The translations under genes were made by a program, and so were the position numbers. Of a stretch of 64,000 nucleotides of DNA, positions 10,632-19,258 are shown in pieces. Within the stretch, counting starts at the first letter, position 1, and each line of letters opens with the position of its first letter. The notes under the pieces are model-generated. The model worked only from the letters and a program-made list of their open reading frames with translations. It did no database searches and was not told the origin of the DNA. The DNA is from Planomicrobium sp. CPCC 101079 (GTDB lineage: Bacteria; Bacillota; Bacilli; Bacillales_A; Planococcaceae), in assembly GCF_007859275.1 (NCBI RefSeq), contig NZ_VOHC01000009.1, positions 1 to 64,000 of the forward strand. Reading direction: 5' to 3'.

Positions 10632-10880
10632 CCATTACGAAATCGTTGACGAGAAGAAGTATATGTAGCATGCGCAAAAGAGAGGGTCATCATCGGCTGA
10701 AAGTGATCCGCGCCCCTGCAGCATAGAAATGCCTCTCTGAGTGCTGAGTCGAATCGAGTAGACCAGACGTATTGCCTGCGTTAAAGGTGTTCGAGAGAAG
10801 AGGGACCAGTCCCTTTTAATCAGAGTGGAACCGCGCAACTATGCGTCTCTGTCATGCTAATGACAGGGGCGCTTTTTATT
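10632..10880 (+). ncRNA. Cysteine T-box leader
   Basis: The leader contains the T-box core agagtggaaccgcg (10822-10835) and a terminator with arms gcgtctctgtca (10843-10854) and tgacaggggcgc (10861-10872) before a T run. The probable specifier codon is TGC (cysteine) at 10730-10732, six bases ahead of a GAGT, the same spacing as in the ilv T-box of this window. Uncharged tRNA-Cys would stabilise the antiterminator formed by the T-box core and allow transcription of cysE and cysS. B. subtilis has a T-box at the same place. Confidence 0.9.
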
Positions 10881-10905
10881 TTGGCAGAGAAAGGAGCTGA
10901 GCAGC

Positions 10906-11568
10906 ATGTGGAAAAGAATAAAAGACGACATAGATGTTATCTTTGAACAAGATCCGGCGGCCCGCAGTTATTTTGAAGTGATGTTGACTTATTCGGGATT
11001 GCATGCCATTTGGGCGCACCGCATCGCGCACCTCTTTTTTAAAAAGAACTGGTTTTTCTTAGCTCGTGTTATTTCTCAAATCAGCCGCTTTTTCACGGGC
11101 ATTGAAATTCATCCGGGAGCGGTCATTGGCCGCCGGTTCTTTATCGACCATGGCATGGGTGTCGTGATTGGTGAGACCTGTGAAATCGGCGACAACGTCA
11201 CACTATACCAAGGAGTGACACTTGGCGGTACGGGAAAAGAAAAGGGGAAACGCCATCCAACCCTTGAAGACAATGTCCTTGTTGCGACAGGCGCAAAAGT
11301 ATTGGGATCAATTACAATTGGCGCCAATTCGAAAGTTGGAGCAGGTTCAGTTGTATTAAAAAATGTACCCGCCAATTCGACTGTCGTTGGAATTCCTGGC
11401 AAGGTCGTCATCAAAGACGGCATAAAAGTAAAACCGGATTTGAACCATCAAGATTTGCCGGATCCAATTATGGATAAAGTAGAAGCGATGGAGTTCAAAC
11501 TGGCTCAATTGCAGAGGGAAGTCGAATTGTTGAGAAAAGCTAAGAAGGAAGAAGGGAAGCTATTATGA
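10906..11568 (+). CDS. cysE: Serine O-acetyltransferase
   Basis: CysE acetylates serine to O-acetylserine, the first step of cysteine synthesis. The 220-residue protein has the N-terminal helical domain and then left-handed beta-helix hexapeptide repeats ([20 protein letters not shown] and so on), with the catalytic His in FIDHGMG and [12 protein letters not shown] forming the active-site loop. The last 30 residues form a charged helix. It follows the Cys T-box and overlaps cysS as ATGA, so cysteine supply and cysteine charging respond to the same tRNA signal. Confidence 0.96.
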   Translation: MWKRIKDDIDVIFEQDPAARSYFEVMLTYSGLHAIWAHRIAHLFFKKNWFFLARVISQISRFFTGIEIHPGAVIGRRFFIDHGMGVVIGETCEIGDNVTLYQGVTLGGTGKEKGKRHPTLEDNVLVATGAKVLGSITIGANSKVGAGSVVLKNVPANSTVVGIPGKVVIKDGIKVKPDLNHQDLPDPIMDKVEAMEFKLAQLQREVELLRKAKKEEGKLL

Positions 11569-12965
11569 GCATACAACTATTCAACTCATTATCACGCGAA
11601 AAAGAAGCGTTTATTCCATTAGAAGAAGGAAAAGTAAAGATGTATGTGTGCGGCCCAACCGTTTACAATTATATTCATATCGGCAATGCGCGGCCAGTCA
11701 TTGTCTACGATACGGTTCGCCGCCATTTGGAATACAGAGGGTATGACGTTACGTATGTGTCCAACTTTACGGATGTGGATGATAAATTGATCAAAGCCGC
11801 TAACGAATTGGGTGAAGAAGTACCGCAAATTGCGGAACGATTTATCCATGCGTATTTTGAAGACACAAAAGCGCTTGGCTGCGAGGAAGCAGATATTCAC
11901 CCGCGCGTTATGGACCACATGCCGCAAATCATCGAATTTATCGAAGCGCTGATTGAAAAAGGCTTTGCTTACGAATCGCAAGGAGACGTCTATTACCGGA
12001 CGCGCAAATTTGAAGGTTACGGCAAGCTGTCGCATCAATCAGTCGATGAACTGAAAATTGGCGCCCGCATTGAAACCGGCGATAAAAAAGAAGACGAGCT
12101 GGACTTTGCGTTGTGGAAAGCAGCCAAGCCAAATGAAATTTTCTGGGAAAGCCCATGGGGCAAAGGGCGCCCAGGGTGGCATATCGAGTGCTCCGTGATG
12201 GCGCGCGAGCATTTAGGCGATACAATTGATATCCATGCTGGTGGGCAAGATTTAACATTCCCGCACCATGAAAACGAAATTGCTCAATCCGAAGCGTTGA
12301 CAGGAAAAACTTTTGCACGTTATTGGATGCATAATGGGTATATAAATATTGACAATGAAAAAATGTCGAAGTCATTGAACAACTTTGTACTGGTTAACGA
12401 TATTTTGAAAGAGCTGGATCCGCAAGTCCTGCGGTTCTTTATGTTGTCGGTCCACTATCGCCATCCAATCAATTATTCACGAGAATTGGTGGAAGACGCT
12501 CGTGCTGGGCTTGATCGTTTGCGTACTGCTTACAGCAATTTAAAACACCGTCTACGTGCATCAGCTGACCTCGGTGACCATTCAGATATTTGGCTATCGA
12601 AAATCGAAGAAATCAAAAATGAATTTGTCGATACGATGGATGATGACTTCAATACAGCGAACGCCATCTCAAAAGTTTTTGATTTGTCGCGCCTGTCAAA
12701 CACGTATCTGATGGAAAAGCAGACGTCGACAAACGTGATCCAAGCATTTATTCAGACTTTTGATGAATTAGTTGCAGTTTTGGGCGTACCCTTCAAACAA
12801 GAAGAGGAATTGCTTGATGCAGAAGTAGAGGCTTTGCTTCAAGAACGCATTGAAGCCCGCAAAAACCGTGATTTTGCAAGAGCGGATGAAATCCGTGATT
12901 TGTTTAAAGAAAAAAACATTATCTTGGAAGATACTGCACAAGGCACGCGCTGGAAGAGGGGGTAA
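11565..12965 (+). CDS. cysS: Cysteinyl-tRNA synthetase
   Basis: CysS attaches cysteine to tRNA-Cys. This 466-residue class I enzyme has the zinc ligand C29 in [19 protein letters not shown], the HIGN motif at 38-41, further zinc ligands in WHIECS and FPHHENE, and KMSKS at about 266-270. Length and domain order are normal. It begins inside the cysE stop codon. The downstream gene mrnC starts five bases after its stop. Confidence 0.97.
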   Translation: MSIQLFNSLSREKEAFIPLEEGKVKMYVCGPTVYNYIHIGNARPVIVYDTVRRHLEYRGYDVTYVSNFTDVDDKLIKAANELGEEVPQIAERFIHAYFEDTKALGCEEADIHPRVMDHMPQIIEFIEALIEKGFAYESQGDVYYRTRKFEGYGKLSHQSVDELKIGARIETGDKKEDELDFALWKAAKPNEIFWESPWGKGRPGWHIECSVMAREHLGDTIDIHAGGQDLTFPHHENEIAQSEALTGKTFARYWMHNGYINIDNEKMSKSLNNFVLVNDILKELDPQVLRFFMLSVHYRHPINYSRELVEDARAGLDRLRTAYSNLKHRLRASADLGDHSDIWLSKIEEIKNEFVDTMDDDFNTANAISKVFDLSRLSNTYLMEKQTSTNVIQAFIQTFDELVAVLGVPFKQEEELLDAEVEALLQERIEARKNRDFARADEIRDLFKEKNIILEDTAQGTRWKRG

Positions 12966-12969
12966 TAAG

Positions 12970-13389
12970 GTGAACGTTTTACGAAATAGGGACGTTGACC
13001 AGTTGAATGCACTGGCCCTCGCTTATATGGGTGATGCAGTTTTTGAACAAGCCGTGCGCGAGCACTTGCTGCGTTCAGGCCATGTCAAACCGAATATGCT
13101 GCATCGGCAGTCAACCTCATTTGTGTCAGCAAAAGCACAAGCAATGGTACTGAAGCGGCTGACGGAAGAAGAGTTTTTGACAGAAGAAGAGCTAGCGGTC
13201 ATGAGAAGAGGACGCAATGCCAAGTCAGGCAGTGTGCCGAAGAACACAGACGTTCAAACTTACAACTTCAGCACTGCATTTGAAGCGGTGCTCGGCTGGT
13301 TGTACTTGAAAGAACAACAAGCACGGCTCCACGAAATCGTTTCATACTCGATTGCCATCGTAGAAGAGCTGAGAGGAGTGATCAAATGA
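12970..13389 (+). CDS. mrnC: Mini-ribonuclease III
   Basis: Mini-III matures 23S rRNA ends in Bacillota. The 139-residue protein is a lone RNase III catalytic domain without the double-stranded-RNA-binding domain. It has [18 protein letters not shown], where the Asp and Glu bind metal, and [18 protein letters not shown] followed by [13 protein letters not shown] with the second acidic site. The GTG at 12970 was chosen because it follows agaggggg and matches the family length. It ends in an ATGA overlap with rlmB, another rRNA-acting enzyme. Confidence 0.94.
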   Translation: MNVLRNRDVDQLNALALAYMGDAVFEQAVREHLLRSGHVKPNMLHRQSTSFVSAKAQAMVLKRLTEEEFLTEEELAVMRRGRNAKSGSVPKNTDVQTYNFSTAFEAVLGWLYLKEQQARLHEIVSYSIAIVEELRGVIK

Positions 13390-14138
13390 GCGAAGAAACA
13401 GTACCAGAAATTATTGGCGGCAAGAACCCGGTGCTTGAAGCGCTTCGTGCAGACCGGGATATCAACAAAATCTGGATTGCTGAAGGCGTCCAGAAAAAAG
13501 GCATTACGGAATTGCTGCAGCTGGCAAAAGATAAAGGAGTTTTAGTCCAGTTCGTGCCGAAGAAAAAAATTGACGGGTTAACTGACTCGAATCATCAAGG
13601 CATTGCAGCAGCGGTTGCTGCTTACAACTATGCAGAGCTTGATGATTTGTTCAAGGTGGCAAGTTCACGGTCAGAAGACCCGTTCTTCTTAATTTTAGAT
13701 GAATTGGAAGATCCGCATAACCTCGGATCTATTATGCGGACAGCCGATGCGGTTGGCGCCCACGGGCTGATCATTCCAAAGCGGCGCGCTGTTGGCTTGA
13801 CAGCGGTTGTTGCAAAAGCTTCAACCGGTGCAATCGAGCACATTCCAGTAGTGCGTGTCACGAACTTATCTCAGACGGTAGACGAATTAAAAAAACGCGG
13901 CGTTTGGGTTGCTGGAACAGATGCAAAAGAATCGATGGATTACCGGCAGATGGATGCTGCGCTTCCGTTAGCTGTCATCATAGGCAGCGAAGGAAAAGGC
14001 ATGAGCCGGGTTTTGCGGGATAAATGCGATTTCCTTTACCAGTTGCCAATGGTTGGGTATGTGACATCGCTAAACGCATCAGTGGCTGCAAGCCTCTTAA
14101 TGTATGAAGTTTACAGAAAGCGCCATCCGCTTGGATAA
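13386..14138 (+). CDS. rlmB: 23S rRNA 2'-O-ribose guanosine methyltransferase RlmB-like
   Basis: This SpoU-family (SPOUT knot) enzyme methylates a 23S rRNA guanosine at the 2'-OH. The 250 residues have an N-terminal substrate-binding domain (about 1-80) and a SpoU catalytic domain with [33 protein letters not shown] and the C-terminal [16 protein letters not shown] knot motif. It corresponds to B. subtilis YacO. The exact target in this organism is inferred from the family. It overlaps mrnC and lies 11 bases before rae1. Confidence 0.92.
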   Translation: MSEETVPEIIGGKNPVLEALRADRDINKIWIAEGVQKKGITELLQLAKDKGVLVQFVPKKKIDGLTDSNHQGIAAAVAAYNYAELDDLFKVASSRSEDPFFLILDELEDPHNLGSIMRTADAVGAHGLIIPKRRAVGLTAVVAKASTGAIEHIPVVRVTNLSQTVDELKKRGVWVAGTDAKESMDYRQMDAALPLAVIIGSEGKGMSRVLRDKCDFLYQLPMVGYVTSLNASVAASLLMYEVYRKRHPLG

Positions 14139-14149
14139 GGGTAAAGACC

Positions 14150-14659
14150 ATGAATATTCTGCTGGTTGATGGATACAATATCATTGGTGATTGGATGGAG
14201 CTGAAAGAGTTAAAAAAGGACAAATTAGCAGATGCCAGAGACCGTCTGATTGAACAGATGGCCGAGTATCGAAGCTTTAAAGGGTGGCGCGTCATCGTTG
14301 TATTTGACGCTCATCTTGTACCTGGAATTGAAGCAAAAAACAAGCATCATGACGTTGAAATCATTTTCACAAGGGAAAGTGAAACAGCGGATGAGCGGAT
14401 TGAAAAACTTGCGTCGAGCTTGAAAACACGGCGCGACCAAATCCATGTCGCGACTTCCGATTCAACGGAGCAATCGGTGATTTTTGCCAAAGGCGCATTG
14501 CGTATTTCCGCACGTGAGTTAGAAATTGAAATGGAAGAAATCCAAAGAAAAATAACAAAAAGAGTAAAAGAAATCCAAGAGCAACGGGCGTCATCCAAAA
14601 TTCCATTGACCGATGAAGTTGAAGAAATTTTCGAAAAATGGAGACGTGGACAAAAATGA
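14150..14659 (+). CDS. rae1: NYN-domain ribosome-associated endoribonuclease (YacP/Rae1)
   Basis: Rae1 cuts certain mRNAs in the ribosomal A site in B. subtilis. The 169-residue protein begins MNILLVDGYNIIGDW, the first acidic motif of the NYN/PIN fold, and has VVFDAHLVPG and SETADERIEKLA, plus HVATSDSTEQ, which hold the other acidic residues. The C-terminus is a long basic helix. It sits directly before sigH as in B. subtilis, and after two other RNA enzymes. Confidence 0.93.
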   Translation: MNILLVDGYNIIGDWMELKELKKDKLADARDRLIEQMAEYRSFKGWRVIVVFDAHLVPGIEAKNKHHDVEIIFTRESETADERIEKLASSLKTRRDQIHVATSDSTEQSVIFAKGALRISARELEIEMEEIQRKITKRVKEIQEQRASSKIPLTDEVEEIFEKWRRGQK

Positions 14660-14663
14660 ACGG

Positions 14664-14693
14664 TTGACGCTCAAAATTTTCTTCCTGTATACT
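14664..14693 (+). promoter_or_regulatory. Promoter of sigH
   Basis: TTGACG (14664-14669) and TATACT (14688-14693) are 18 bases apart and start two bases after the rae1 gene. A sigmaA-type promoter at this place would let sigH be expressed apart from the upstream operon. No AbrB site was looked for successfully. Confidence 0.7.
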
Positions 14694-14729
14694 TGTGTTT
14701 AAGAGGCTCGCGCAACCGGAGGGATACCC

Positions 14730-15380
14730 GTGGGAAATCATGAGCAAGTTCAACCCCAACGCTTTACCGAAATGACAGATGAAGAACTTGTTAGTTTAGT
14801 CCACAGCGGAAATACTGAGGCCTTGGATTTTTTAATCACGAAGTTTCGGCATTTCGTACGCATGAAAGCCCGTTCTTATTTCTTGATTGGTGCTGATAAA
14901 GAAGACATCATACAAGAAGGCATGATTGGCCTGTACAAAGCAATCCGTGATTTTCGGAGCGACAAATTGTCTTCGTTCCGTGCATTTGCTGAACTATGCA
15001 TCATCCGGCAGATCATCACGGCCATTAAAACTGCGACAAGACAAAAACATATTCCGTTGAATTCTTATGTATCGCTCGATAAACCTATTTACGATGAAGA
15101 ATCCGATCGTACGTTAATGGATGTGCTGACGGGGAACGCTATAGACGATCCGGAAGAGTTAATGATTAATAATGAAGAGTTTCTGTACATGGAAGAGAAG
15201 ATGGGTGAAGTGTTAAGTGATTTCGAACGCGAGGTATTAACTTTTTATTTGGACGGCCAATCCTATCAGGAAATATCAGAGAAATTGGGCCGGCATGTCA
15301 AATCAATCGATAATGCATTGCAGCGGGTCAAGCGGAAGTTGGAGCGCCATCTGCAGGCGAATGAGACAGGCACCTCTTGA
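14730..15380 (+). CDS. sigH: RNA polymerase sigma factor SigH
   Basis: SigH is the sigma-30 factor that controls transition-state, competence and, where present, sporulation genes. The 216 residues contain region 2 (DIIQEGMIGLYKAIRDF and SSFRAFAELCIIRQII) and region 4 (LSDFEREVLTFYLDGQSYQEISEKLGR, then VKSIDNALQRVKRKL). The GTG start at 14730 follows ccggaggg. In many Planococcaceae SigH serves mainly transition-state functions; which applies here cannot be told. It is followed by rpmG, secE and nusG as in B. subtilis. Confidence 0.95.
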   Translation: MGNHEQVQPQRFTEMTDEELVSLVHSGNTEALDFLITKFRHFVRMKARSYFLIGADKEDIIQEGMIGLYKAIRDFRSDKLSSFRAFAELCIIRQIITAIKTATRQKHIPLNSYVSLDKPIYDEESDRTLMDVLTGNAIDDPEELMINNEEFLYMEEKMGEVLSDFEREVLTFYLDGQSYQEISEKLGRHVKSIDNALQRVKRKLERHLQANETGTS

Positions 15381-15450
15381 GGTGCGGTTGACAGGTTAGT
15401 TTTAAGGTGATACCCTTGAAAAAGCTGCAAACTCGAATAGGATGAGGGAA

Positions 15451-15597
15451 ATGGCTAAAAAAATCGTTTTAAGCTGCTCGAAGTGTGCATCACGCAATTA
15501 TACGGTTCCAGCGAAAGCAGAGCCTAGCACCCGTTTGGAACTCAAAAAATTCTGTGCTCATTGCAATGAGCACACCGTGCATAAACAAACGATATGA
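15451..15597 (+). CDS. rpmG: Ribosomal protein L33 (zinc-binding form)
   Basis: This 48-residue protein starts MAKKIVLSCSKCASRNY and has two CxxC pairs (C9/C12 and C35/C38), so it is the zinc-containing form of L33 in the 50S subunit. The place between sigH and secE is that of B. subtilis rpmGB. The ribosome binding site (gatgaggg) is weak. Other L33 copies often exist elsewhere in these genomes, with one replacing the other under zinc limitation. Confidence 0.93.
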   Translation: MAKKIVLSCSKCASRNYTVPAKAEPSTRLELKKFCAHCNEHTVHKQTI

Positions 15598-15656
15598 ATT
15601 TTACTTGAATGCCGGACGATATAGAGTGATTTTGAAATTCGGAGGTTTTTTAAATA

Positions 15657-15842
15657 ATGGGTAACATTGGTGGGTTCTTCAATAATGTTCTTTCAGAAAT
15701 GAGAAAAGTCAGCTGGCCAAAACGCAAAGAGTTAACACGCTACACCATCGTTGTTTTATCAACATGTATCTTCATGGCTCTTTTCTTTGCCGCGGTTGAT
15801 GCAGGCATTTCAGAATTGATCCGCTGGTTCTTAGCACTTTAA
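15657..15842 (+). CDS. secE: Preprotein translocase subunit SecE
   Basis: SecE is the small clamp subunit of the SecYEG channel. The 61-residue protein has the conserved amphipathic stretch LSEMRKVSWPKRKEL and a single C-terminal membrane helix (about 28-58), the short form usual in Bacillota. It follows cggagg and precedes nusG. Its partner secY is at 53717. Confidence 0.95.
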   Translation: MGNIGGFFNNVLSEMRKVSWPKRKELTRYTIVVLSTCIFMALFFAAVDAGISELIRWFLAL

Positions 15843-15869
15843 GCCAACAAGAATAACGAATAAAAATAG

Positions 15870-15898
15870 CCCGTCATTCTATTCGAACGGGTTTTTTA
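15870..15898 (+). terminator. Weak intrinsic terminator between secE and nusG
   Basis: The arms cccgt (15870-15874) and acggg (15887-15891) enclose a 12-base loop and are followed by seven T. The stem is only five pairs, so it may just reduce readthrough into nusG. Confidence 0.5.
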
Positions 15899-15906
15899 AT
15901 TTGGAA

Positions 15907-15942
15907 AAAAGGAGGGATGGACGTCTAGTCCGCGCGATTATG
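15907..15942 (+). promoter_or_regulatory. Split ribosome binding site of nusG
   Basis: A strong Shine-Dalgarno (aaaggaggg, ending at 15915) is 24 bases from the nusG ATG at 15940. Between them lies a small hairpin, ggac (15919-15922) and gtcc (15928-15931) with a five-base loop. If it folds, the effective spacing becomes about 11 bases. An out-of-frame ATG at 15917 opens a three-codon frame ending in TAG at 15926. Confidence 0.55.
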
Positions 15943-16473
15943 GAGAAAAATTGGTATGTAGTCCATACTTACTCTGGATATGAAAATAAAGTAAAAGCGA
16001 ACTTGGAAAAACGTGTCGAAACAATGGGCATGCAAGACAAGATTTTTCGCGTCATCATTCCGGAAGAGCAAGAAACAGATTTCAAAGACGGCAAAAAACG
16101 TACAGTAATGCGCAAAACTTTCCCGGGATACGTGTTGGTTGAATTGATTATGACGGATGAATCTTGGTACGTAGTCCGGAATACGCCAGGGGTTACTGGC
16201 TTTATCGGTTCATCAGGCGGCGGTGCAAAACCGACTCCTCTTTTAGATGAAGAAGTTGAATTCATCTTGAAGCAAATGGGCATGGCAGGCCGCAAGCTCG
16301 ATATCGACTTTGCGGTTAGTGATACGGTTGAAGTAATGGAAGGGCCGTTTGCCAACTTCCAAGGCAAAGTGGAAGAAATCGATGAGACAAAAGGCAAAGT
16401 CAAAGTGTCGATTGATATCTTTGGCCGGGAAACAAAAATGGAACTCGATTTCGAGCAAGTTCAGAAGGTATAA
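15940..16473 (+). CDS. nusG: Transcription termination/antitermination factor NusG
   Basis: NusG binds the RNA polymerase clamp and affects pausing, termination and coupling. The 177 residues have the NGN domain (MEKNWYVVHTYSGYENKV to about 115, including TFPGYVLVE and VRNTPGVTGFIG) and a C-terminal KOW domain (VEVMEGPFANFQGKVEEID). The ATG at 15940 gives exactly the family N-terminus, although the nearest good Shine-Dalgarno is 24 bases upstream with a small hairpin in between. No alternative in-frame ATG, GTG or TTG has a better-placed site: the TTG at 15901 is before the Shine-Dalgarno. Confidence 0.95.
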   Translation: MEKNWYVVHTYSGYENKVKANLEKRVETMGMQDKIFRVIIPEEQETDFKDGKKRTVMRKTFPGYVLVELIMTDESWYVVRNTPGVTGFIGSSGGGAKPTPLLDEEVEFILKQMGMAGRKLDIDFAVSDTVEVMEGPFANFQGKVEEIDETKGKVKVSIDIFGRETKMELDFEQVQKV

Positions 16474-16538
16474 AGAGAAACTAACATTCAGCAGGACATC
16501 ATTCCCCGCCGAATATCAGTTGATCCAATCGGGTTTTT

Positions 16539-16585
16539 ACGGTCAGTAGACTTCCGCTTGAAAAGGCAGAAGTCTTACTGCCCGT
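16539..16585 (+). other. Long hairpin between nusG and rplK
   Basis: The arms acgg-t-cagtagacttc (16539-16554) and gaagtc-t-tactg-c-ccgt (16569-16585) form about 15 pairs with one bulge and one mismatch. No T run follows, so it is not a standard terminator. Just before it, ccga (16509-16512) pairs with tcgg (16529-16532) ahead of five T, a weak candidate terminator for nusG. The 289-base gap also holds the rplK promoter (16606) and an L1-type site (16712). Confidence 0.6.
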
Positions 16586-16605
16586 TAAAATGGGATAAAA
16601 ATCGC

Positions 16606-16634
16606 TTGCTATTCTGTTTCATCAGTGTTATTAT
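16606..16634 (+). promoter_or_regulatory. Promoter of rplK-rplA
   Basis: TTGCTA (16606-16611) and TATTAT (16629-16634) are 17 bases apart, and the -10 is extended by TGt at 16626-16628. The transcript would carry a leader of about 120 bases. Confidence 0.75.
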
Positions 16635-16711
16635 TTCATAGGTCAGACTGTCAGAGTACCATCTGAACATTTTAACTAATTCTATCAACCTGATTGATAG
16701 ACGGATATTGA

Positions 16712-16736
16712 GTGGGAGGGGAAACCCTATTACCAC
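16712..16736 (+). promoter_or_regulatory. Candidate ribosomal protein L1 binding site before rplK
   Basis: The sequence gtgggagg at 16712-16719 pairs its gtgg with ccac at 16733-16736 around an internal loop, resembling the L1 site of 23S rRNA. L1 is known to repress the L11-L1 operon by binding such a mimic. A small hairpin tctatca/tgataga (16681-16701) precedes it. Confidence 0.5.
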
Positions 16737-16762
16737 ATCACGGACTTAAGGAGGTGTGTTTC

Positions 16763-17188
16763 GTGGCTAAAAAAGTTATTAAAGTTGTAAAATTGCAGAT
16801 CCCTGCAGCAAAAGCAAATCCAGCACCACCGGTTGGTCCAGCATTGGGTCAAGCAGGTGTTAACATCATGGGCTTCTGTAAAGAATTCAACGCGCGTACT
16901 GCAGAACAAGCAGGACTTATCATTCCAGTTGAGATTTCAGTATTTGAAGACCGTTCATTTACTTTCATTACGAAAACTCCACCCGCTGCAGTTCTTTTGA
17001 AAAAAGCAGCTGGTATCGAGTCAGGTTCAGGCGAACCGAACCGCAATAAAGTAGCGACTGTGAAACGCGATCAAGTTCGCGAAATCGCAGAAACTAAAAT
17101 GCCAGATCTAAATGCCGCTTCAGTTGAAGCTGCAATGTTGATGGTTGAAGGTACTGCTCGCAGCATGGGCATTACAATCGAAGACTAA
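16763..17188 (+). CDS. rplK: Ribosomal protein L11
   Basis: L11 binds the GTPase-associated centre of 23S rRNA and is needed for stringent-response sensing by Rel. The 141 residues include [24 protein letters not shown], the proline-rich N-terminal domain hit by thiostrepton-class drugs, and the RNA-binding C-terminal domain. The GTG at 16763 follows aaggaggtg and gives the standard length; longer in-frame starts would lie in the leader. It pairs with rplA downstream. Confidence 0.97.
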   Translation: MAKKVIKVVKLQIPAAKANPAPPVGPALGQAGVNIMGFCKEFNARTAEQAGLIIPVEISVFEDRSFTFITKTPPAAVLLKKAAGIESGSGEPNRNKVATVKRDQVREIAETKMPDLNAASVEAAMLMVEGTARSMGITIED

Positions 17189-17210
17189 TTATTAGTAGTT
17201 GTTTTTGGAT

Positions 17211-17278
17211 GGGTTGCGTTGAGTTCGATAGTGAACAACGCAGCCCTTAATCGTGGGAGGCTTACACCGTTAGACCAC
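17211..17278 (+). promoter_or_regulatory. Hairpin and candidate L1 binding site before rplA
   Basis: Arms gggttgcgtt (17211-17220) and aacgcagccc (17237-17246) form a hairpin. It is followed by gtgggagg (17253-17260) with closing ccac (17275-17278), a second copy of the L1-type motif seen before rplK. The position just ahead of the rplA Shine-Dalgarno suits feedback by L1 on its own translation. Confidence 0.6.
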
Positions 17279-17297
17279 AACAAGGAGGACGTTTAAA

Positions 17298-17996
17298 ATG
17301 GCTAAAACAAGCAAAAAGCTGCAAGAAGCAGCAAAACTGATCGACCGTTCAAAACTTTACAACGCAACAGAAGCGATCGAACTTGCGAAAAAAACTAGCA
17401 CAGTTAACTTTGACGCAACAGTAGAAGTAGCTTTCCGTCTTGGAATTGATACGCGTAAGAACGACCAGCAAATCCGTGGGGCGGTTGTGCTTCCAAACGG
17501 TACTGGTAAAACTCAAAGCGTATTGGTTTTCGCTAAAGGCGAAAAACTTAAAGAAGCTGAAGCTGCAGGCGCTGACTATGTTGGCGATGCTGAATATATC
17601 CAAAAAATCCAACAAGGATGGTTTGACTTCGACGTGATCGTAGCAACTCCTGATATGATGGGTGAAGTTGGTAAACTTGGACGCGTTTTAGGACCAAAAG
17701 GCTTAATGCCAAACCCTAAAACAGGTACAGTTACTTTTGATGTAACAAAAGCTGTTCAAGAAATCAAAGCTGGTAAAGTGGAATACCGTGCAGACAAAAC
17801 TGGTATCATCCATGCTCCAATCGGAAAAGTTTCTTTCGATGACAGCAAACTAGCTGAGAACTTAGCGGCAATCTTCGACGTAGTGCAAAAAGCGAAGCCA
17901 TCGGCTGCTAAAGGTACTTACATGAAGTCGTTGAATGTTACAACTACAATGGGACCTGCTGTTAAAGTAGACACTAACACTGTAGTCGCTAAATAA
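17298..17996 (+). CDS. rplA: Ribosomal protein L1
   Basis: L1 forms the mobile stalk that helps release deacylated tRNA, and it represses its own operon. The 232-residue protein has the expected [11 protein letters not shown] start, [15 protein letters not shown], and a C-terminal MGPAVKVD. Start ATG follows acaaggagg. The gap to rplK holds a probable L1 site, and the consensus promoter of rplJ begins four bases after its stop. Confidence 0.97.
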   Translation: MAKTSKKLQEAAKLIDRSKLYNATEAIELAKKTSTVNFDATVEVAFRLGIDTRKNDQQIRGAVVLPNGTGKTQSVLVFAKGEKLKEAEAAGADYVGDAEYIQKIQQGWFDFDVIVATPDMMGEVGKLGRVLGPKGLMPNPKTGTVTFDVTKAVQEIKAGKVEYRADKTGIIHAPIGKVSFDDSKLAENLAAIFDVVQKAKPSAAKGTYMKSLNVTTTMGPAVKVDTNTVVAK

Positions 17997-18000
17997 TTTA

Positions 18001-18029
18001 TTGACATTTTATTTCTTCTTTGCTATAAT
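18001..18029 (+). promoter_or_regulatory. Strong promoter of rplJ-rplL
   Basis: TTGACA (18001-18006) and TATAAT (18024-18029) are both perfect, 17 bases apart, with an extended -10 (TGc at 18021-18023). This is the best consensus promoter in the window, fitting the four-copy need for L7/L12. Confidence 0.9.
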
Positions 18030-18035
18030 AGCGAA

Positions 18036-18180
18036 GTTGTGAAATATCCATTTGTACCGCAGACAGCAGGGGCGCTAGCCGCTTAATTTATCCCTGCCGA
18101 GGACATGATGAATTCAGTAAACATCTTTTTGATGCTGACTTTATGCCTCTGTGTCTGTTAAAAGACCAGAGGCTTTTCTT
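18036..18180 (+). ncRNA. L10 leader with transcription attenuator
   Basis: The leader of rplJL ends in a terminator made of gcctctg (18145-18151) plus gtct (18153-18156) pairing with agac (18163-18166) and cagaggc (18167-18173), then ttttctt. Upstream sequence around 18055-18115 (gcagacagcagg, then ccctgccgaggac) fits the L10(L12)4 binding region of Bacillota L10 leaders. Excess L10 complex would favour termination. The identification rests on position and structure. Confidence 0.75.
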
Positions 18181-18226
18181 GTGTTTTGAAACGGTATAAG
18201 TGAAAAAATCTACAGGAGGTGCCAAA

Positions 18227-18727
18227 ATGAGCAAAGCAGTTGAAACGAAAAAAGTTGTCGTACAAACAATCGCTGATAAATTCGGTGCTGCAGCTTCGGT
18301 TGTAGTTGTTGATTATCGTGGATTGAACGTTGCCCAACTTACAGAACTTCGTAAACAGCTTCGTGAAGCAGGAATTGAGTTTAAAGTATACAAAAACTCA
18401 ATGACTCGCCGCGCAACAGAAATGCATGGACTTGAAGCGATCAACGAACACTTTGTAGGTCCAAACGCCATTGCATTTTCAAACGAAGATGTAGTAGCAC
18501 CAGCGAAAATCATCAACGATTTCGCTAAAAAGAACGAAGCACTTGAGATTAAAGCAGGTGTTATTGAAGGCGCGATCGCATCAGCAGACGAGGTTAAAGC
18601 GTTGGCGGAACTTCCATCACGCGAAGGCCTACTTTCTATGCTACTCAGCGTACTTCAAGCCCCAGTCCGCAACTTTGCTGCTATTACAAAAGCAGTTGCA
18701 GACTCAAAAGAAGAACAAGGCGCTTAA
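18227..18727 (+). CDS. rplJ: Ribosomal protein L10
   Basis: L10 anchors the L7/L12 stalk to the 50S subunit. The 166 residues have the rRNA-binding N-terminal domain ([29 protein letters not shown]) and the C-terminal helix that holds L12 dimers. ATG 18227 follows acaggagg at a good distance; an ATG-type start further up is not needed. It follows the L10 leader and precedes rplL by 58 bases. Confidence 0.96.
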   Translation: MSKAVETKKVVVQTIADKFGAAASVVVVDYRGLNVAQLTELRKQLREAGIEFKVYKNSMTRRATEMHGLEAINEHFVGPNAIAFSNEDVVAPAKIINDFAKKNEALEIKAGVIEGAIASADEVKALAELPSREGLLSMLLSVLQAPVRNFAAITKAVADSKEEQGA

Positions 18728-18785
18728 TAAGTTAGCCGGTTAAGCTACACAAAAAAAATTACCTAATCTATAGGAGGAAATTATA

Positions 18786-19145
18786 ATGACACAAGAACAA
18801 ATCTTAGACGCAATCAAAGAAATGACAGTTCTTCAACTTAACGACCTAGTAAAAGCAATCGAAGACGAGTTCGGCGTAACTGCTGCTGCTCCTGTTGCTG
18901 CAGCTGCTGCTGGCGGTGCTGCTGAAGAAGAAAAAACTGAGTTTGACGTTGTCCTTGCTTCTGCAGGCGACCAAAAAATCAAAGTTATCAAAGTAGTACG
19001 CGAAATCACTGGTCTTGGCTTGAAAGAAGCAAAAGGTCTAGTTGACGAAGCTCCTAAAGCTCTTAAAGAAGGCGTTTCTAAAGAAGAAGCAGAAGAAATC
19101 AAAGGCAAACTTGAAGAAGTTGGCGCTTCAGTAGAAGTTAAGTAA
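18786..19145 (+). CDS. rplL: Ribosomal protein L7/L12
   Basis: L7/L12 is the multi-copy stalk protein that recruits translation factors. The 119 residues show the N-terminal dimerisation domain, an alanine-rich flexible hinge (about 34-50) and the C-terminal domain with [24 protein letters not shown]. The 5' end follows ataggaggaaa. A terminator follows at 19172. Confidence 0.97.
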   Translation: MTQEQILDAIKEMTVLQLNDLVKAIEDEFGVTAAAPVAAAAAGGAAEEEKTEFDVVLASAGDQKIKVIKVVREITGLGLKEAKGLVDEAPKALKEGVSKEEAEEIKGKLEEVGASVEVK

Positions 19146-19171
19146 TTTCAAGAATTTATAAAAAGATAGAA

Positions 19172-19212
19172 AAGCTCGTCAGTGTATACCGACGGGCTTT
19201 TCTTCTTTTTAA
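19172..19212 (+). terminator. Intrinsic terminator after rplL
   Basis: The arms aagctcgtc (19172-19180) and gacgggctt (19191-19199) pair with one G-T and lead into a T-rich tract to 19212. Confidence 0.85.
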
Positions 19213-19258
19213 ATTTAAAGTTATGGTTAGAAATGGATTAATGTAAGGGGGACCTCAT

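Noticed and set aside
12850-12969. Longer start of mrnC inside cysS
   Set aside because: It would add 40 residues encoded in another frame of cysS; the GTG at 12970 has a good ribosome binding site and the family length.
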